Source: Streptomyces dioscori
Lineage (GTDB): Bacteria > Actinomycetota > Actinomycetes > Streptomycetales > Streptomycetaceae
Assembly: GCF_003024195.1 (NCBI RefSeq)
Contig: NZ_KZ679060.1
Coordinates: forward strand, 34,679-98,678
Direction: 5' to 3'
DNA length: 64,000 nucleotides
The translations under genes and the position numbers were made by a program. Shown piece after piece: positions 28,069 through 36,208 of this stretch; the stretch's first letter is position 1; the number at the start of each line of letters is the position of its first letter. Below the pieces are notes generated by a model. It searched no databases. It saw only the letters and a program-made list of their open reading frames with translations, and had not been told where the DNA came from.

Positions 28069-28818
28069 TTACGCGCCGCGCCCGGCGGCATCGGCAGCCG
28101 CCGAGGTGCCCGCCGAAGCCGCAGTCGTGCCGGCACCCGCGCTCGGACTGGCGGTCCGCTCGGCGTCACGCTTCGCGGCCGCGCGCACGAGGGGTATGTA
28201 CCGGTCCCAGTCCCAGTGCGGCCCGGGATCGGTGTGGTCGGTGCCCGGCACCTCGACGTGCCCGATGATGTGCTCGCGGTCGACGGAGATGTCGTACCGG
28301 GCGCATATCCGCGCGGTGAGCCGGGCGGACGCCTCGTACATGGCGTCCGTGAAGTCCTCCGGCCGGTCGACGAAGCCCTCGTGCTCGATGCCGACGCTGC
28401 GTTCGTTGAAGTCGCGGTTGCCCGCGTGGAAGGCCACGTCCAGCTCGCGGATCATCTGGGTGATGCGGCCGTCCTTGCCGACGATGTAGTGCGCGGCGGC
28501 GCCGTGGCCGGGGTCCTGGAAGACCTTCACCGCGCTCTTGAAACTGCCCTGTGTGACATGGATGATCACGCGGTCCACGCCGAAGTCGTCGGGCCGGTCC
28601 GCCCGCCGCCAGTTCGCCGACGACGCGGCGACCCAGCGCGCACCCCCGAAGTCGACCTCGCCCTCCTTGCGCGGCTTCTCCACGCCCGGCGTACGCCACC
28701 ACAGGCGCGCCAGCTCGTCCCGGGCCAGCACGGCGGTGCCCACGGCGGCCGCGGCCCCGCCGATGAGCAGCGCGCGCCGCCCGACACGGCGGTCCGAGTC
28801 GTTCGTCGTCTCCTCCAT
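28069..28818 (-). CDS. Tat-exported N-acetylmuramoyl-L-alanine amidase (Amidase_2)
   Basis: The 249-residue protein has a twin-arginine signal (GRRALLIGGAAAAVGTAVLA). The catalytic Amidase_2 (PGRP-like) domain shows the zinc ligands: His in VIIHVTQG and the later HTDPGPHWDW. Between them are AAHYIVGKDGRITQMI and SVGIEHEGF. It would cleave the amide bond between muramic acid and the peptide stem in the cell wall. The tail is an Ala/Gly/Ser low-complexity segment. Start 28818 is favoured by a GGGGGG ribosome site; an ATG at 28830 adds four residues. It is divergent from mnmA. Confidence 0.9.
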   Translation of the reverse strand: MEETTNDSDRRVGRRALLIGGAAAAVGTAVLARDELARLWWRTPGVEKPRKEGEVDFGGARWVAASSANWRRADRPDDFGVDRVIIHVTQGSFKSAVKVFQDPGHGAAAHYIVGKDGRITQMIRELDVAFHAGNRDFNERSVGIEHEGFVDRPEDFTDAMYEASARLTARICARYDISVDREHIIGHVEVPGTDHTDPGPHWDWDRYIPLVRAAAKRDAERTASPSAGAGTTAASAGTSAAADAAGRGA

Positions 28819-28890
28819 GCGACCCCCCATGCGATCTTCAACGGATACTCGCGGGCTCCGGTTCCCGGGGACCCGTACCCTTGAGGGGTT

Positions 28891-30018
28891 ATGACTGAGA
28901 CCTCGCAGCGCCCCCGCCCCCTCCGCGTACTGGCCGCCATGTCCGGTGGCGTGGATTCCGCCGTCGCCGCCGCCCGTGCCGCGGAAGCCGGGCACGACGT
29001 GACCGGTGTGCATCTCGCCCTCTCGGCGAACCCGCAATCGTTCCGCACGGGCGCGCGCGGCTGTTGCACGATCGAGGACTCGCGCGACGCCCGCCGGGCC
29101 GCCGACGTCATCGGCATCCCGTTCTACGTCTGGGACCTGGCCGAGCGTTTCCGCGAGGACGTGGTGGACGACTTCGTCGCGGAGTACGAGGCCGGCCGCA
29201 CCCCCAACCCCTGTCTGCGCTGCAACGAGAAGATCAAGTTCGCGGCCCTGCTGGACAAGGCCCTCGCTCTCGGCTTCGACGCGGTCTGCACGGGCCACTA
29301 CGCGAAGGTGCTGGTGAACGAGGACGGCACGCGCGAGCTGCACCGGGCGTCCGACATGGCGAAGGACCAGTCGTACGTGCTCGGGGTCCTGGACGACCGC
29401 CAGCTCGCCCACGCACTCTTCCCCCTCGGCGACACGCTCACCACGAAGGACGAGATCCGCGCGGAGGCCGAGCGCCGGGGTCTGGCGGTCGCCAAGAAGC
29501 CGGACTCGCACGACATCTGCTTCATCGCCGACGGCGACACCCAGGGCTTCCTGTCGAAGCGCCTGGGCAAGGCGGAGGGCGACATCGTCGACGAGTCGGG
29601 CACGGTGGTCGGCAGCCACGAGGGTGCGTACGGCTTCACGATCGGCCAGCGCAAGGGCCTGCGCATCGGCACACCGGCCGCCGACGGCAAGCCGCGCTAC
29701 GTCCTGGACATCTCCCCGGTGAACAACACGGTGACGGTGGGCCCGGTGGCCGCCCTGGACGTCTCGGCCCTCACGGCCATCAAGCCCCGCTGGTGCGGCG
29801 CGGTCCCGACGGGCCCCGGCACGTACACGGCCCAGCTCCGCGCCCACGGCGGCGAGACGGAGGTCCGCGCGGAACTGGTGAACGACACCCTGGAGGTCAC
29901 CTTCACGGAACCGGTCCGAGGAGTGGCCCCCGGCCAGGCGATCGTCCTGTACGCGGACACCCGGGTGGTGGGCTCGGCGACGATCGCGACCACGGAGCGG
30001 GCGACTGCGGCGGTCTGA
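28891..30018 (+). CDS. mnmA: tRNA-uridine 2-sulfurtransferase
   Basis: This 375-residue enzyme thiolates the wobble uridine at position 2 of tRNAs for Lys, Glu and Gln. The PP-loop SGGVDSAVAA activates the tRNA with ATP. The first catalytic Cys is in NPCLRCNEKIKF and the second in DSHDICFIADGD. The family motif KDQSYVLG is present. The sulfur donor pathway begins with the cysteine desulfurase 1.4 kb upstream. Length is normal. It is convergent with the DUF397 gene, with a short hairpin across its stop. Confidence 0.96.
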   Translation: MTETSQRPRPLRVLAAMSGGVDSAVAAARAAEAGHDVTGVHLALSANPQSFRTGARGCCTIEDSRDARRAADVIGIPFYVWDLAERFREDVVDDFVAEYEAGRTPNPCLRCNEKIKFAALLDKALALGFDAVCTGHYAKVLVNEDGTRELHRASDMAKDQSYVLGVLDDRQLAHALFPLGDTLTTKDEIRAEAERRGLAVAKKPDSHDICFIADGDTQGFLSKRLGKAEGDIVDESGTVVGSHEGAYGFTIGQRKGLRIGTPAADGKPRYVLDISPVNNTVTVGPVAALDVSALTAIKPRWCGAVPTGPGTYTAQLRAHGGETEVRAELVNDTLEVTFTEPVRGVAPGQAIVLYADTRVVGSATIATTERATAAV

Positions 30019-30023
30019 CCGCC
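30009..30023. terminator. short hairpin over the mnmA stop
   Basis: GGCGGT-CTG-ACCGCC forms a six-bp stem overlapping the stop codon at the junction with the convergent DUF397 gene (30028). It is small, and its role as terminator is uncertain. Confidence 0.4.
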
Positions 30024-30027
30024 GTTG

Positions 30028-30234
30028 TCAGCGGCGGTTGTCGACCCGGGGCTCGCTCTGCAGGCGGCGTATGAGCGCCCTGAGTGAGCCCCGGCCGAGT
30101 ATCAGCACGTCGGCCGGGCTGTCACTCTCGCGGACGGCGACGCCGTTCGGGGTCGCGGCGACCTCGACGCAGTTGTTGCCTCCGTCGCCGGAGTAGGACG
30201 ACTTGAGCCAGTTCAATTCGGGCAAGTTGTGCAC
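30028..30234 (-). CDS. DUF397 domain protein
   Basis: This 68-residue protein has the DUF397 signature: LNWLKSSYSGDGGNNCVEVA at the start, then VAVRESDSPADVLIL. These small acidic proteins are encoded next to XRE/DUF5753 regulators in WhiJ- and AbaA-like clusters of Streptomyces, where they antagonise the regulator in developmental control. It starts with GTG four bases after the end of the XRE gene. Confidence 0.88.
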   Translation of the reverse strand: MHNLPELNWLKSSYSGDGGNNCVEVAATPNGVAVRESDSPADVLILGRGSLRALIRRLQSEPRVDNRR

Positions 30235-30238
30235 CCTT

Positions 30239-31091
30239 TCACATGTCCTTGGTGACCCGGTGGATGAACTCCACCGACTTGCCTGCAGTCAACGCGGCTT
30301 GCTCGACGAGGTCCAGCCGCACACGGAAGTTCTCCAACTGGGTGGGTGAGTCGAAGAACAGGGCTCCTGCCGGTGAGTCCATCTGCACCGTGTCCAGGTG
30401 CGGATCGGCGCCGACCGCGTACAGGAGCGAGTCCCCGGCCAAGGGGAAGCCGCCATTGGTGAACGGGACCACCAGCAGGGTCACGTTGTCGCGCTCGTTC
30501 TGCTCCAGCAGGTGTTGCAACTGCGCGCGAGCGACGTCCCTGCCCGCCGAACTGCATCCGCAGAGCGGCTTCATGAATGATCCCCGTGTACGGAATCGGG
30601 GTCTCACGACTGAGTACGGCCTGCCGGGCCAGTCGGTGGGCGACGCGCAACTCCACCTCCAGCCGGGGCAGTGTGGGCACAACCAGATCGAAGATCGCTC
30701 TCGCGTGCTCTTCCGTATGGAAAAGGCCGGGCAGATGGGAGGTCTGCACGGTGCGGAGTCGCACGGCGTAGTGCTCGATCTCGGAGATGTCCAAGTGGTC
30801 GGGCGGGACCTTCCCCCGGTACTCGTCCCACCAGCCCGGTTTGCGTCCGCCCGTCATCGAGACCAGCGTTTCGACCAGCGCCTCATCGTTGCATTCGTAG
30901 ATGACGGCCAGTCGACGGAGCCGTTCTTCGCCGATGCCGTAACGGCCGGCCTCGATGTTCGAGATGTTCGTCCGGTCGGTACCCAGTGCTCCGGCTGCCT
31001 GGGGCGCGGACATACCGGCCGCCTCGCGCAGGCGCCGCAGCTCCAGCCCGAAGCGGCGCTGGCGGATGGTCGGGGTACTGCTCGCTGCCAT
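30239..31091 (-). pseudogene. XRE/DUF5753 regulator interrupted by a one-base frameshift
   Basis: The N-terminal part reads from ATG 31091: helix-turn-helix (RRFGLELRRLREAAGMSAPQA, TDRTNISNIEAGR), then the DUF5753 domain up to RMQFGG. At that point the frame shifts. The rest of the DUF5753 domain (RDVARAQLQHLLEQNERDNVT to HRVTKDM) continues in another minus-strand frame and ends at 30239. Removing one base in the CCC run at 30543-30545 (GGG on the coding strand) would restore MQFGGRDVARAQL. As written the protein would lose its normal second half, so this is a recent mutation or a base-call error. Confidence 0.8.
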
Positions 31092-31157
31092 GAGGACTCT
31101 CCTTGCTCGCGCACAGTGTGCCGACGCCGTCGTGTCCGGTCCACTCGCGGAGATTAT

Positions 31158-31221
31158 TAACCCGTTCTGATTAAGGCTATGGCACGGGTTAAATCCGTCC
31201 TCTACGGTTTAACCCGTGCCA
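31158..31221. promoter_or_regulatory. triple TTAACCCGT operator between XRE gene and ATPase gene
   Basis: TTAACCCGT occurs at 31158-31166, reversed at 31184-31192, and again at 31209-31217. The last two are the core of a perfect 14-bp inverted repeat (TGGCACGGGTTAAA at 31180-31193 and its complement at 31208-31221) with a 14-base spacer. The site lies 67 to 130 bases before the XRE start, in the divergent promoter region, and is the natural target for that regulator. Confidence 0.75.
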
Positions 31222-31368
31222 CTCAGCGCCACCGAAAACGGAAGTACACCGCGCCCTTCTCCCTGCCTGGGACGGCAGGTGCGGCAGAGACACCGGTAGC
31301 GGCGACCGGCGCCCCTGGCACATGTCCACCCACGTAACCCCTCGCGACCGCACCCCTGGAGATGCCAC

Positions 31369-31956
31369 GTGAGTACGGACCACGACTGGAACCGAATTCC
31401 GAACAGTCGACCTGGACCACCCTCCGCCAACTACCTCCTCCCCGCCCTCGACCCGCTCACCGGTCTCCCCGACCCCCCGGCCCTCCCCTTCACCGCCCCC
31501 TGGCACTACGAACTCCACTTCCCCTGCGACCCCCGGGGCCCCGGCATCGCCCGACTCACCCTGCGAGCCGTCCTGAACGCCCACGGTCTTCACGAACTCA
31601 ACGACAGAGCCGAGCTGTTGACGTCGGAACTGGCGACCAACTCCGTACGGCACACCAAGGGCCCCGCCTCCGTACGACTCCAGTGGCTGCACCCCGTACT
31701 GCGGGTCAGCGTCTGGGACATGAGCCCGGACCTGCCCGCGCTGCCCGGCCCACTGGGCGCGTTGCCCGCGTCGCCCGGGGCCCACGCGGACGGCGGCCGA
31801 GGCCTGCTGATCCTGGGCCTGGTCGCCGACCGGTGGGGCGGCTGTGCCATAGGGGACGCTCCGACGGGCCCCGGCGGCAAGACGCTGTGGTTCGAGCTGA
31901 ACCTTCCCGCACCCCCACCACCGAACGGCACCCCGACACCGGCGCTGGCGGCCTGA
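31369..31956 (+). CDS. ATP-binding anti-sigma-factor-like protein (HATPase_c)
   Basis: This 195-residue protein has the GHKL ATPase motifs of RsbW/SpoIIAB-type anti-sigma factors: N-box ELLTSELATNSVRHT, a D-containing strand VSVWDMSP, and the glycine box GGRGLLILGLVADRWGG. A proline-rich N-terminus and tail flank the domain. In Streptomyces, lone HATPase proteins accompany XRE/DUF397 pairs. It is transcribed divergently from the frameshifted XRE gene. GTG start 31369 has no strong ribosome site. Specificity is unknown. Confidence 0.85.
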   Translation: MSTDHDWNRIPNSRPGPPSANYLLPALDPLTGLPDPPALPFTAPWHYELHFPCDPRGPGIARLTLRAVLNAHGLHELNDRAELLTSELATNSVRHTKGPASVRLQWLHPVLRVSVWDMSPDLPALPGPLGALPASPGAHADGGRGLLILGLVADRWGGCAIGDAPTGPGGKTLWFELNLPAPPPPNGTPTPALAA

Positions 31957-32194
31957 CGTGCCGGGGCGATCCGGAGCGCGAACGGCCCTCGGACTCGGAC
32001 ACGAGGGCGGCCCCGGCTTCGCCGCGACGGAGTGTCTCCCGATTTCTCCGGCTTCGCGTCAGGTGATCCGGAGTGCGGCTGCCCGTACGCCCAGACAACC
32101 CGGTGCGTAATGGCGGATTCCGCCCCCTCCGCTCATGGAACGGCCGCCCTACGTTACGCGTATCAAGGCACTTCCCTCGATGGAAGGAACGGCC

Positions 32195-32668
32195 ATGAGC
32201 GATGCGCTGAAAGACCCGATCCACGCCTCCGGCCAGCTGCCGCGGGTAGCGGTGATCTGGAACTCGGATCGCTATGAACTCACCACGAAGGGCAGCTGGG
32301 TGGACCTGCCCGGAGCTGTGATCCCCGCCCAGGTCGGACAGGGCACCCCGAGCCTCGGTGGCCTGTTCGTGGCCACCTTCACCGCCGAGACGCTGATCGG
32401 CGGGCAGCCCAGCTCGGGCAGCCTGGACATCACCTTCGGCGGCCAGGACGGGCACCCGCAGAGCAACAACCACCGGTACGCCACCGCGCAGAGCCCCGAG
32501 GAGTGGGGCAGCCTCACCACGATCCGGGCCTTCGAGTACCCGCCCGAGGCCACGGTCCGGGACGCCACCATCAAGGTGAAGGTCCACCTGGGATCCGGCA
32601 CCGTGTTCGGCTTCCAGAACTGGCTGCTGAAGGTCGAGCGGTACCCGTACGAGGGCGGCGGCTTCTAG
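32195..32668 (+). CDS. hypothetical protein
   Basis: This 157-residue protein has no recognised family. It is moderately polar with several beta-strand-like segments (LFVATFTAETLIGG, LDITFGGQDG, TIKVKVHLGSGTVFGFQNW) and ends YPYEGGGF, suggesting a soluble beta-sandwich. No signal peptide or membrane segment is visible. AAGGAA lies about 8 bases before the ATG. The 238-base gap upstream has no other gene. It is followed by a terminator and by the convergent toxin gene. Confidence 0.6.
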   Translation: MSDALKDPIHASGQLPRVAVIWNSDRYELTTKGSWVDLPGAVIPAQVGQGTPSLGGLFVATFTAETLIGGQPSSGSLDITFGGQDGHPQSNNHRYATAQSPEEWGSLTTIRAFEYPPEATVRDATIKVKVHLGSGTVFGFQNWLLKVERYPYEGGGF

Positions 32669-32709
32669 GTACGCACGTACCTCCCGCCTCCCGCCTCCCG
32701 GCGCACAGG

Positions 32710-32739
32710 CACCCCCGCCGCACGCCTTGGGCGGGGGTG
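32710..32739. terminator. bidirectional terminator between hypothetical gene and toxin gene
   Basis: CACCCCCGCC (32710-32719) pairs with GGCGGGGGTG (32730-32739) over a ten-base loop, between two convergent genes. Confidence 0.75.
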
Positions 32740-32759
32740 TCCGCCGAGGCGGGGTGCGG

Positions 32760-33056
32760 TCACAGGTCGAGGACCGCCCGGAGCGCCTGGCCCACTCGGG
32801 CCAGCGTCGCCGCGTCGACGGAGCCGTGCAGCTTCGCCTCCTCGAAGCGCGTCGTCCTCAACTGCTGGACGTTGACCGCCACCGCGGTGCAGGGCAGCGG
32901 TTCCTCGATGGTCACGGACATCGCGGTGTCCGGAAACCGGCCGGCGGGATGCAGCGCGATCGCCAGCACCGCGCCGTACGCGCCTTCCAGACCGTCGAGT
33001 GAGATGACCAGCACGCTCCGCCCGTCGTCGAGCGTCCAGATCTCACCCCGCTTCAC
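32760..33056 (-). CDS. MazF/PemK-like toxin
   Basis: This 98-residue protein begins with KRGEIWTLDDGRSVLVIS, the start of the MazF/PemK endoribonuclease fold, with later FEEAKLHGSVDAATLARVGQAL, matching the last helix of the family. Such toxins cleave mRNA. It starts with GTG overlapping the antitoxin stop (GTGA), the usual order of antitoxin then toxin. The protein is slightly shorter than typical MazF, and activity cannot be judged from sequence alone. Confidence 0.82.
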   Translation of the reverse strand: MKRGEIWTLDDGRSVLVISLDGLEGAYGAVLAIALHPAGRFPDTAMSVTIEEPLPCTAVAVNVQQLRTTRFEEAKLHGSVDAATLARVGQALRAVLDL

Positions 33057-33244
33057 AGGATGTCTCCGTCACCGCACAGGCTGTCGCCCAGTCCGAGTGC
33101 CGCGAGTTGTTGCGCGGCGTCGATGACCGACTGCCGCCGGACCGCGCGCACGATGTACGCGTTGAGTGAGAGACCGGCCGCGTTCGCCGCAGCCTTTATC
33201 GACGGGTCCAGCTCATCCGGAATACGGAGCGTCATCACAGACAT
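33053..33244 (-). CDS. ribbon-helix-helix antitoxin
   Basis: This 63-residue protein has an Arc-type ribbon-helix-helix: the DNA-binding strand MTLRIPDELD followed by IKAAANAAGLSLNAYIVRAV. The C-terminal acidic tail (GDSLCGDGDIL) would cover the toxin. ATG 33244 is upstream of a second in-frame ATG at 33235, which may be used instead. It probably represses its own operon through the 13-bp repeats just upstream. Confidence 0.85.
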   Translation of the reverse strand: MSVMTLRIPDELDPSIKAAANAAGLSLNAYIVRAVRRQSVIDAAQQLAALGLGDSLCGDGDIL

Positions 33245-33331
33245 GCCACCACGTTAGCAGCCGCATGTGGTGGCCGTAAGTGGTGGCAAGTTCTGGTGTC
33301 ATTGAGTGGTGTCATGCAGTGGTGGCGTCGG
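33245..33331. promoter_or_regulatory. 13-bp iteron array upstream of the toxin-antitoxin operon
   Basis: Five head-to-tail units start at 33267, 33280, 33293, 33306 and 33319, exactly 13 bases apart. Each begins GTGGTGGC or a close variant (CTGGTGTC at 33293, GTGGTGTC at 33306). One inverted copy, GCCACCAC, sits at 33245-33252 beside the antitoxin start. This looks like a cooperative operator for the ribbon-helix-helix protein. Confidence 0.75.
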
Positions 33332-33337
33332 GCGCCG

Positions 33338-33670
33338 TCAGGCCTCCGTGACCGTCTCCACCTCGTAGAAGCAGAAGTGGTCCTTGATCTCGGCGACCTC
33401 CGGCTTCGGGTCCGGGTACGCCCAGACCAGGTCCGGGGCGTCCGGGAGCGACCAGTAGGACGCGTCTCCCTTGAACGGGCAGTGCGTGGACGTGTCCGAC
33501 GGGGTCAGCAGGTCCACGTGGACGTCCTCCGGCGGCAGGTAGTAGCGCGGCGGGAGGCCCGTCTCGCGCAGCACCAGCGGGCGGGTGCTGTCGGCGAGCA
33601 CCTTGCCGTTGTGGATCGCCCGGACGTGCTCGGTGCCCTGCTCGACGGTGATGCGATGGCCCTTGGTCAC
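33338..33670 (-). CDS. DUF427 domain protein
   Basis: This 110-residue cytosolic protein matches the DUF427 family: HVRAIHNGKVLADSTRPLVL, then PPEDVHVDLLTPSDTSTHCPFKG with the conserved THCPFKG, then VAEIKDHFCFYE. The function of this family is unknown, although its small beta fold is conserved across actinobacteria. GTG start. It is divergent from the LOG-family gene and its stop directly borders the iteron array. Confidence 0.9.
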   Translation of the reverse strand: MTKGHRITVEQGTEHVRAIHNGKVLADSTRPLVLRETGLPPRYYLPPEDVHVDLLTPSDTSTHCPFKGDASYWSLPDAPDLVWAYPDPKPEVAEIKDHFCFYEVETVTEA

Positions 33671-33810
33671 GGTTCGACTCCTCGGTAGAGGTCGCGCTGA
33701 GATGGCGGACGTACGGTCGCGTTCTTGGTGAGTACAGCGTCCGGCGCCGTCGCGTTCTTCCCGCCGGGGACACCTGCGACGACCCGTTGCGCGACCCGTA
33801 AATTGAGCGC

Positions 33811-34350
33811 ATGAAAATCTGTGTCTTTCTCTCCGCCGCCGAGCTCGACGAGCGCTACACCCGGCCCGCCCGCGAGTTCGCCGAACTGCTCGGCAAGGGC
33901 GGGCACACGCTCGTGTGGGGCGGTTCCGACGTCGGGCTCATGAAGGTCGTCGCCGACGGGGTGCAGGAGGCGGGCGGGCGGCTCGTGGGCGTCTCCGTGG
34001 AGTTCCTGTCGGCGAAGGCGCGCCCCGGTGCCGACGAGATGATCGTCGCGCGGGATCTCGCGGAGCGAAAAGCGCTGCTTCTTGAGAATGCCGACGCCGT
34101 CGTCATCATGGTCGGCGGGACGGGCACCCTCGACGAGGCCACGGAGATCCTGGAGCTGAAGAAGCACGGGCACACCGACAAGCCGGTCGTCCTGCTCAAC
34201 ACCGCCGGTTTCTACGACGGGTTGAAGCAGCAGTTCCTGCGTATGGAGGCCGAGGGATTCCTGCCCGTGCCGCTCACCGACCTGGTGTTCTTCGCGGAAG
34301 AGGCCGTGGGGGCGCTCGCCTACCTGGAGGAGAGCCGCGGCACGCGGTGA
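33811..34350 (+). CDS. LOG-family protein (TIGR00730, Rossmann fold)
   Basis: This 179-residue protein has the LOG signature: LVWGGSDVGLMKVVADGV and VIMVGGTGTLDEATEILEL, where PGGxGTxxE is normally read, so the proline is Val here. LOG enzymes release cytokinin bases from nucleotide precursors, or hydrolyse nucleoside monophosphates in bacteria. The aberrant first residue of the motif is worth noting. The following SDR start may overlap its stop. Confidence 0.82.
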   Translation: MKICVFLSAAELDERYTRPAREFAELLGKGGHTLVWGGSDVGLMKVVADGVQEAGGRLVGVSVEFLSAKARPGADEMIVARDLAERKALLLENADAVVIMVGGTGTLDEATEILELKKHGHTDKPVVLLNTAGFYDGLKQQFLRMEAEGFLPVPLTDLVFFAEEAVGALAYLEESRGTR

Positions 34351-34376
34351 GCGCGCGTGCTGCGAGCATGGCGGGC

Positions 34377-35066
34377 ATGGCTACTCATGTGATCACCGGA
34401 GCCGGCTCCGGCATCGGCGCGGCCGTCGCCCGCCGCCTCCACGCGCGCGGGGACGACCTCGTGCTCCACGCGCGCGACGCGGGCCGCGCGAAGGAGCTGG
34501 CGGCCGAGTTTCCCGGCGCCCGGACCCTCGTCGGCGACCTCGCGGACCCGGACCGGCTGTCCTGGGCGTTCTCCCACCAGACCCTGCCCGACCGGGTGGA
34601 CTCGCTCCTGCACATCGCGGGCGTCATCGACCTCGGCAGGGTCGGCGACCTCACCCCGAAGGCCTGGCGCCACCAGCTCGACGTCAATCTGCTCTCGCCC
34701 GCCGAGCTGACCCGGCACTTCCTGCCCCAGCTGCGGCTCGCGCAGGGGCACGTCGTCTTCGTGAACTCCGGTTCCGGGCTCAACGCGTACGCCGACTGGT
34801 CCGCGTACGCCGCCTCGAAGCACGGTCTGAAGGCGCTCGCCGACTCGCTGCGGCACGAGGAGCACGCGAACGGGGTCCGGGTCACCTCCGTCTACCCGGG
34901 GCGCACCGCGAGCGCCATGCAGGTCAAGGTGCACCAGCAGGAGGGCAAGGAGTACGACCCCTCGAAGTGGATCGACCCCGAGTCCGTCGCGACGACCATC
35001 GTCATGGCGCTCGACCTGCCCAGGGACGCCGAGGTCAACGACCTGACGGTACGCCCGGGACGCTGA
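34377..35066 (+). CDS. short-chain dehydrogenase/reductase
   Basis: This 229-residue SDR has the cofactor motif TGAGSGIG at the N-terminus, NSGSG with the catalytic Ser, and YAASK with the Tyr and Lys of the active site. It ends with a typical SVYPGRTASAM segment. Cofactor and substrate are not predictable. Earlier in-frame starts exist at 34347 (GTG, overlapping the LOG stop) and 34368; ATG 34377 gives the usual N-terminus (MATHVITGAG). Confidence 0.88.
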   Translation: MATHVITGAGSGIGAAVARRLHARGDDLVLHARDAGRAKELAAEFPGARTLVGDLADPDRLSWAFSHQTLPDRVDSLLHIAGVIDLGRVGDLTPKAWRHQLDVNLLSPAELTRHFLPQLRLAQGHVVFVNSGSGLNAYADWSAYAASKHGLKALADSLRHEEHANGVRVTSVYPGRTASAMQVKVHQQEGKEYDPSKWIDPESVATTIVMALDLPRDAEVNDLTVRPGR

Positions 35067-35173
35067 CCGGCCCCCGGGCCGGGCGCGGCCACGCGCGCTC
35101 GCTTCCGCGAGCCCGGACCCGCACGCTCCCTCCCGTGGGCCCCGGCCCCCCGCCCGTTCCGTAGGCTGCCCGG

Positions 35174-36193
35174 GTGAGCGAAAACAGCGAGTTCAGGCCC
35201 GGCCCCGCCACCGGCATCGGGTCGATGCCGGGCGGGGACGCCCGGGAGACCGCCAAGAGCGTGACCGGGACCTTCGAGGGCCCGGAGACGGGCATGCCGT
35301 ACCTGGCGGAACTGCCCGCCCGGGGCCCCGGCGCGGACATGATCGGCCGGACCGCCGGGATGCTTTCCGAGCTGTACGCGCGCGTGGAGCCCAGCGGCTG
35401 GCGGCTCGGGGACCGGCCGGGCCGCGACACCAAGCGGGCCAGGTCCTGGCTCGGTGAGGACCTCGACGCGCTGGAGGAGTTCACACAGGGCTACGAAGGG
35501 CCGCTGAAGGTGCAGGCCGTCGGCCCCTGGACGCTCGCGGCGGCCCTGGAGCTGCACAACGGCGAGGTCGCGCTCTCCGACGCCGGAGCCTGCCGCGACC
35601 TCGCCGGTTCGCTCGCCGAGGGGCTGCGCGAGCACCTCGCCGACGTACGCCGCCGTGTCCCCGGCGCCGAGATCGTCCTGCAGCTCGACGAACCCTCGCT
35701 CATCGCCGTACTGCGCGGCCAGGTGCGGTCCGCGAGCGGCTACCGCACCCACCGGGCCGTGGACCGGCAGCTCGTCGAGGCGACGCTGCGCGAGGTGATC
35801 GGCGTGCAGTCGGGCGGGCCCGTCGTCGTGCACTCGTGCGCCCCCGACGTGCCGTTCGCGCTGCTGCGCAGGGCCGGAGCGACCGGTGTCTCCTTCGACT
35901 TCTCGCTGCTCACCGAGCGTGACGACGACGTCATCGGGGAAGCGGTGGAGGCGGGGACCCGGCTCTTCGCCGGTGTCGTGGCGGGCACGGACGGTCCGTT
36001 GTCAGACCCTGCCGGTAGCGTCATGGGTGTCAGGACGCTGTGGCGCAGGCTGGGGCTGAGTCCGGGGCTTCTCACGGACGCGGTCACGCTCACCCCGTCG
36101 TGCGGACTCGCGGGCGCCTCCCCCGAGTACGCGCGCAGGGCGCTCGCCCACTGCGTCCGGGCGGCGAGATCACTCGCGGACAACCCAGAGTAA
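35174..36193 (+). CDS. MetE-like (methionine synthase C-terminal fold) protein
   Basis: This 339-residue protein has the UROD/MetE-like barrel: ATGIGSMPGGDARETAKSV at the start, then EIVLQLDEPSLIAVLRG and VVVHSCAPDVPFALLRRAG, carrying the Cys and His expected for zinc and thiol activation. It is far shorter than full MetE and lacks the N-terminal half. It is usually annotated as a cobalamin-independent methionine synthase; the true methyl donor is uncertain. It lies 15 bases before ligA and is likely co-transcribed with it. Confidence 0.85.
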   Translation: MSENSEFRPGPATGIGSMPGGDARETAKSVTGTFEGPETGMPYLAELPARGPGADMIGRTAGMLSELYARVEPSGWRLGDRPGRDTKRARSWLGEDLDALEEFTQGYEGPLKVQAVGPWTLAAALELHNGEVALSDAGACRDLAGSLAEGLREHLADVRRRVPGAEIVLQLDEPSLIAVLRGQVRSASGYRTHRAVDRQLVEATLREVIGVQSGGPVVVHSCAPDVPFALLRRAGATGVSFDFSLLTERDDDVIGEAVEAGTRLFAGVVAGTDGPLSDPAGSVMGVRTLWRRLGLSPGLLTDAVTLTPSCGLAGASPEYARRALAHCVRAARSLADNPE

Positions 36194-36208
36194 CGGGAGG
36201 ACGACACG

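Noticed and set aside
31957..32194. Possible degenerate tRNA suggested by an SRTPD-like antisense peptide
   Set aside because: No cloverleaf, no GGTTCGAATCC arm and no CCA end could be found on either strand.
33245..33331. CRISPR-like repeats
   Set aside because: Units are 13 bp with no spacers and no cas genes; an operator array fits better.
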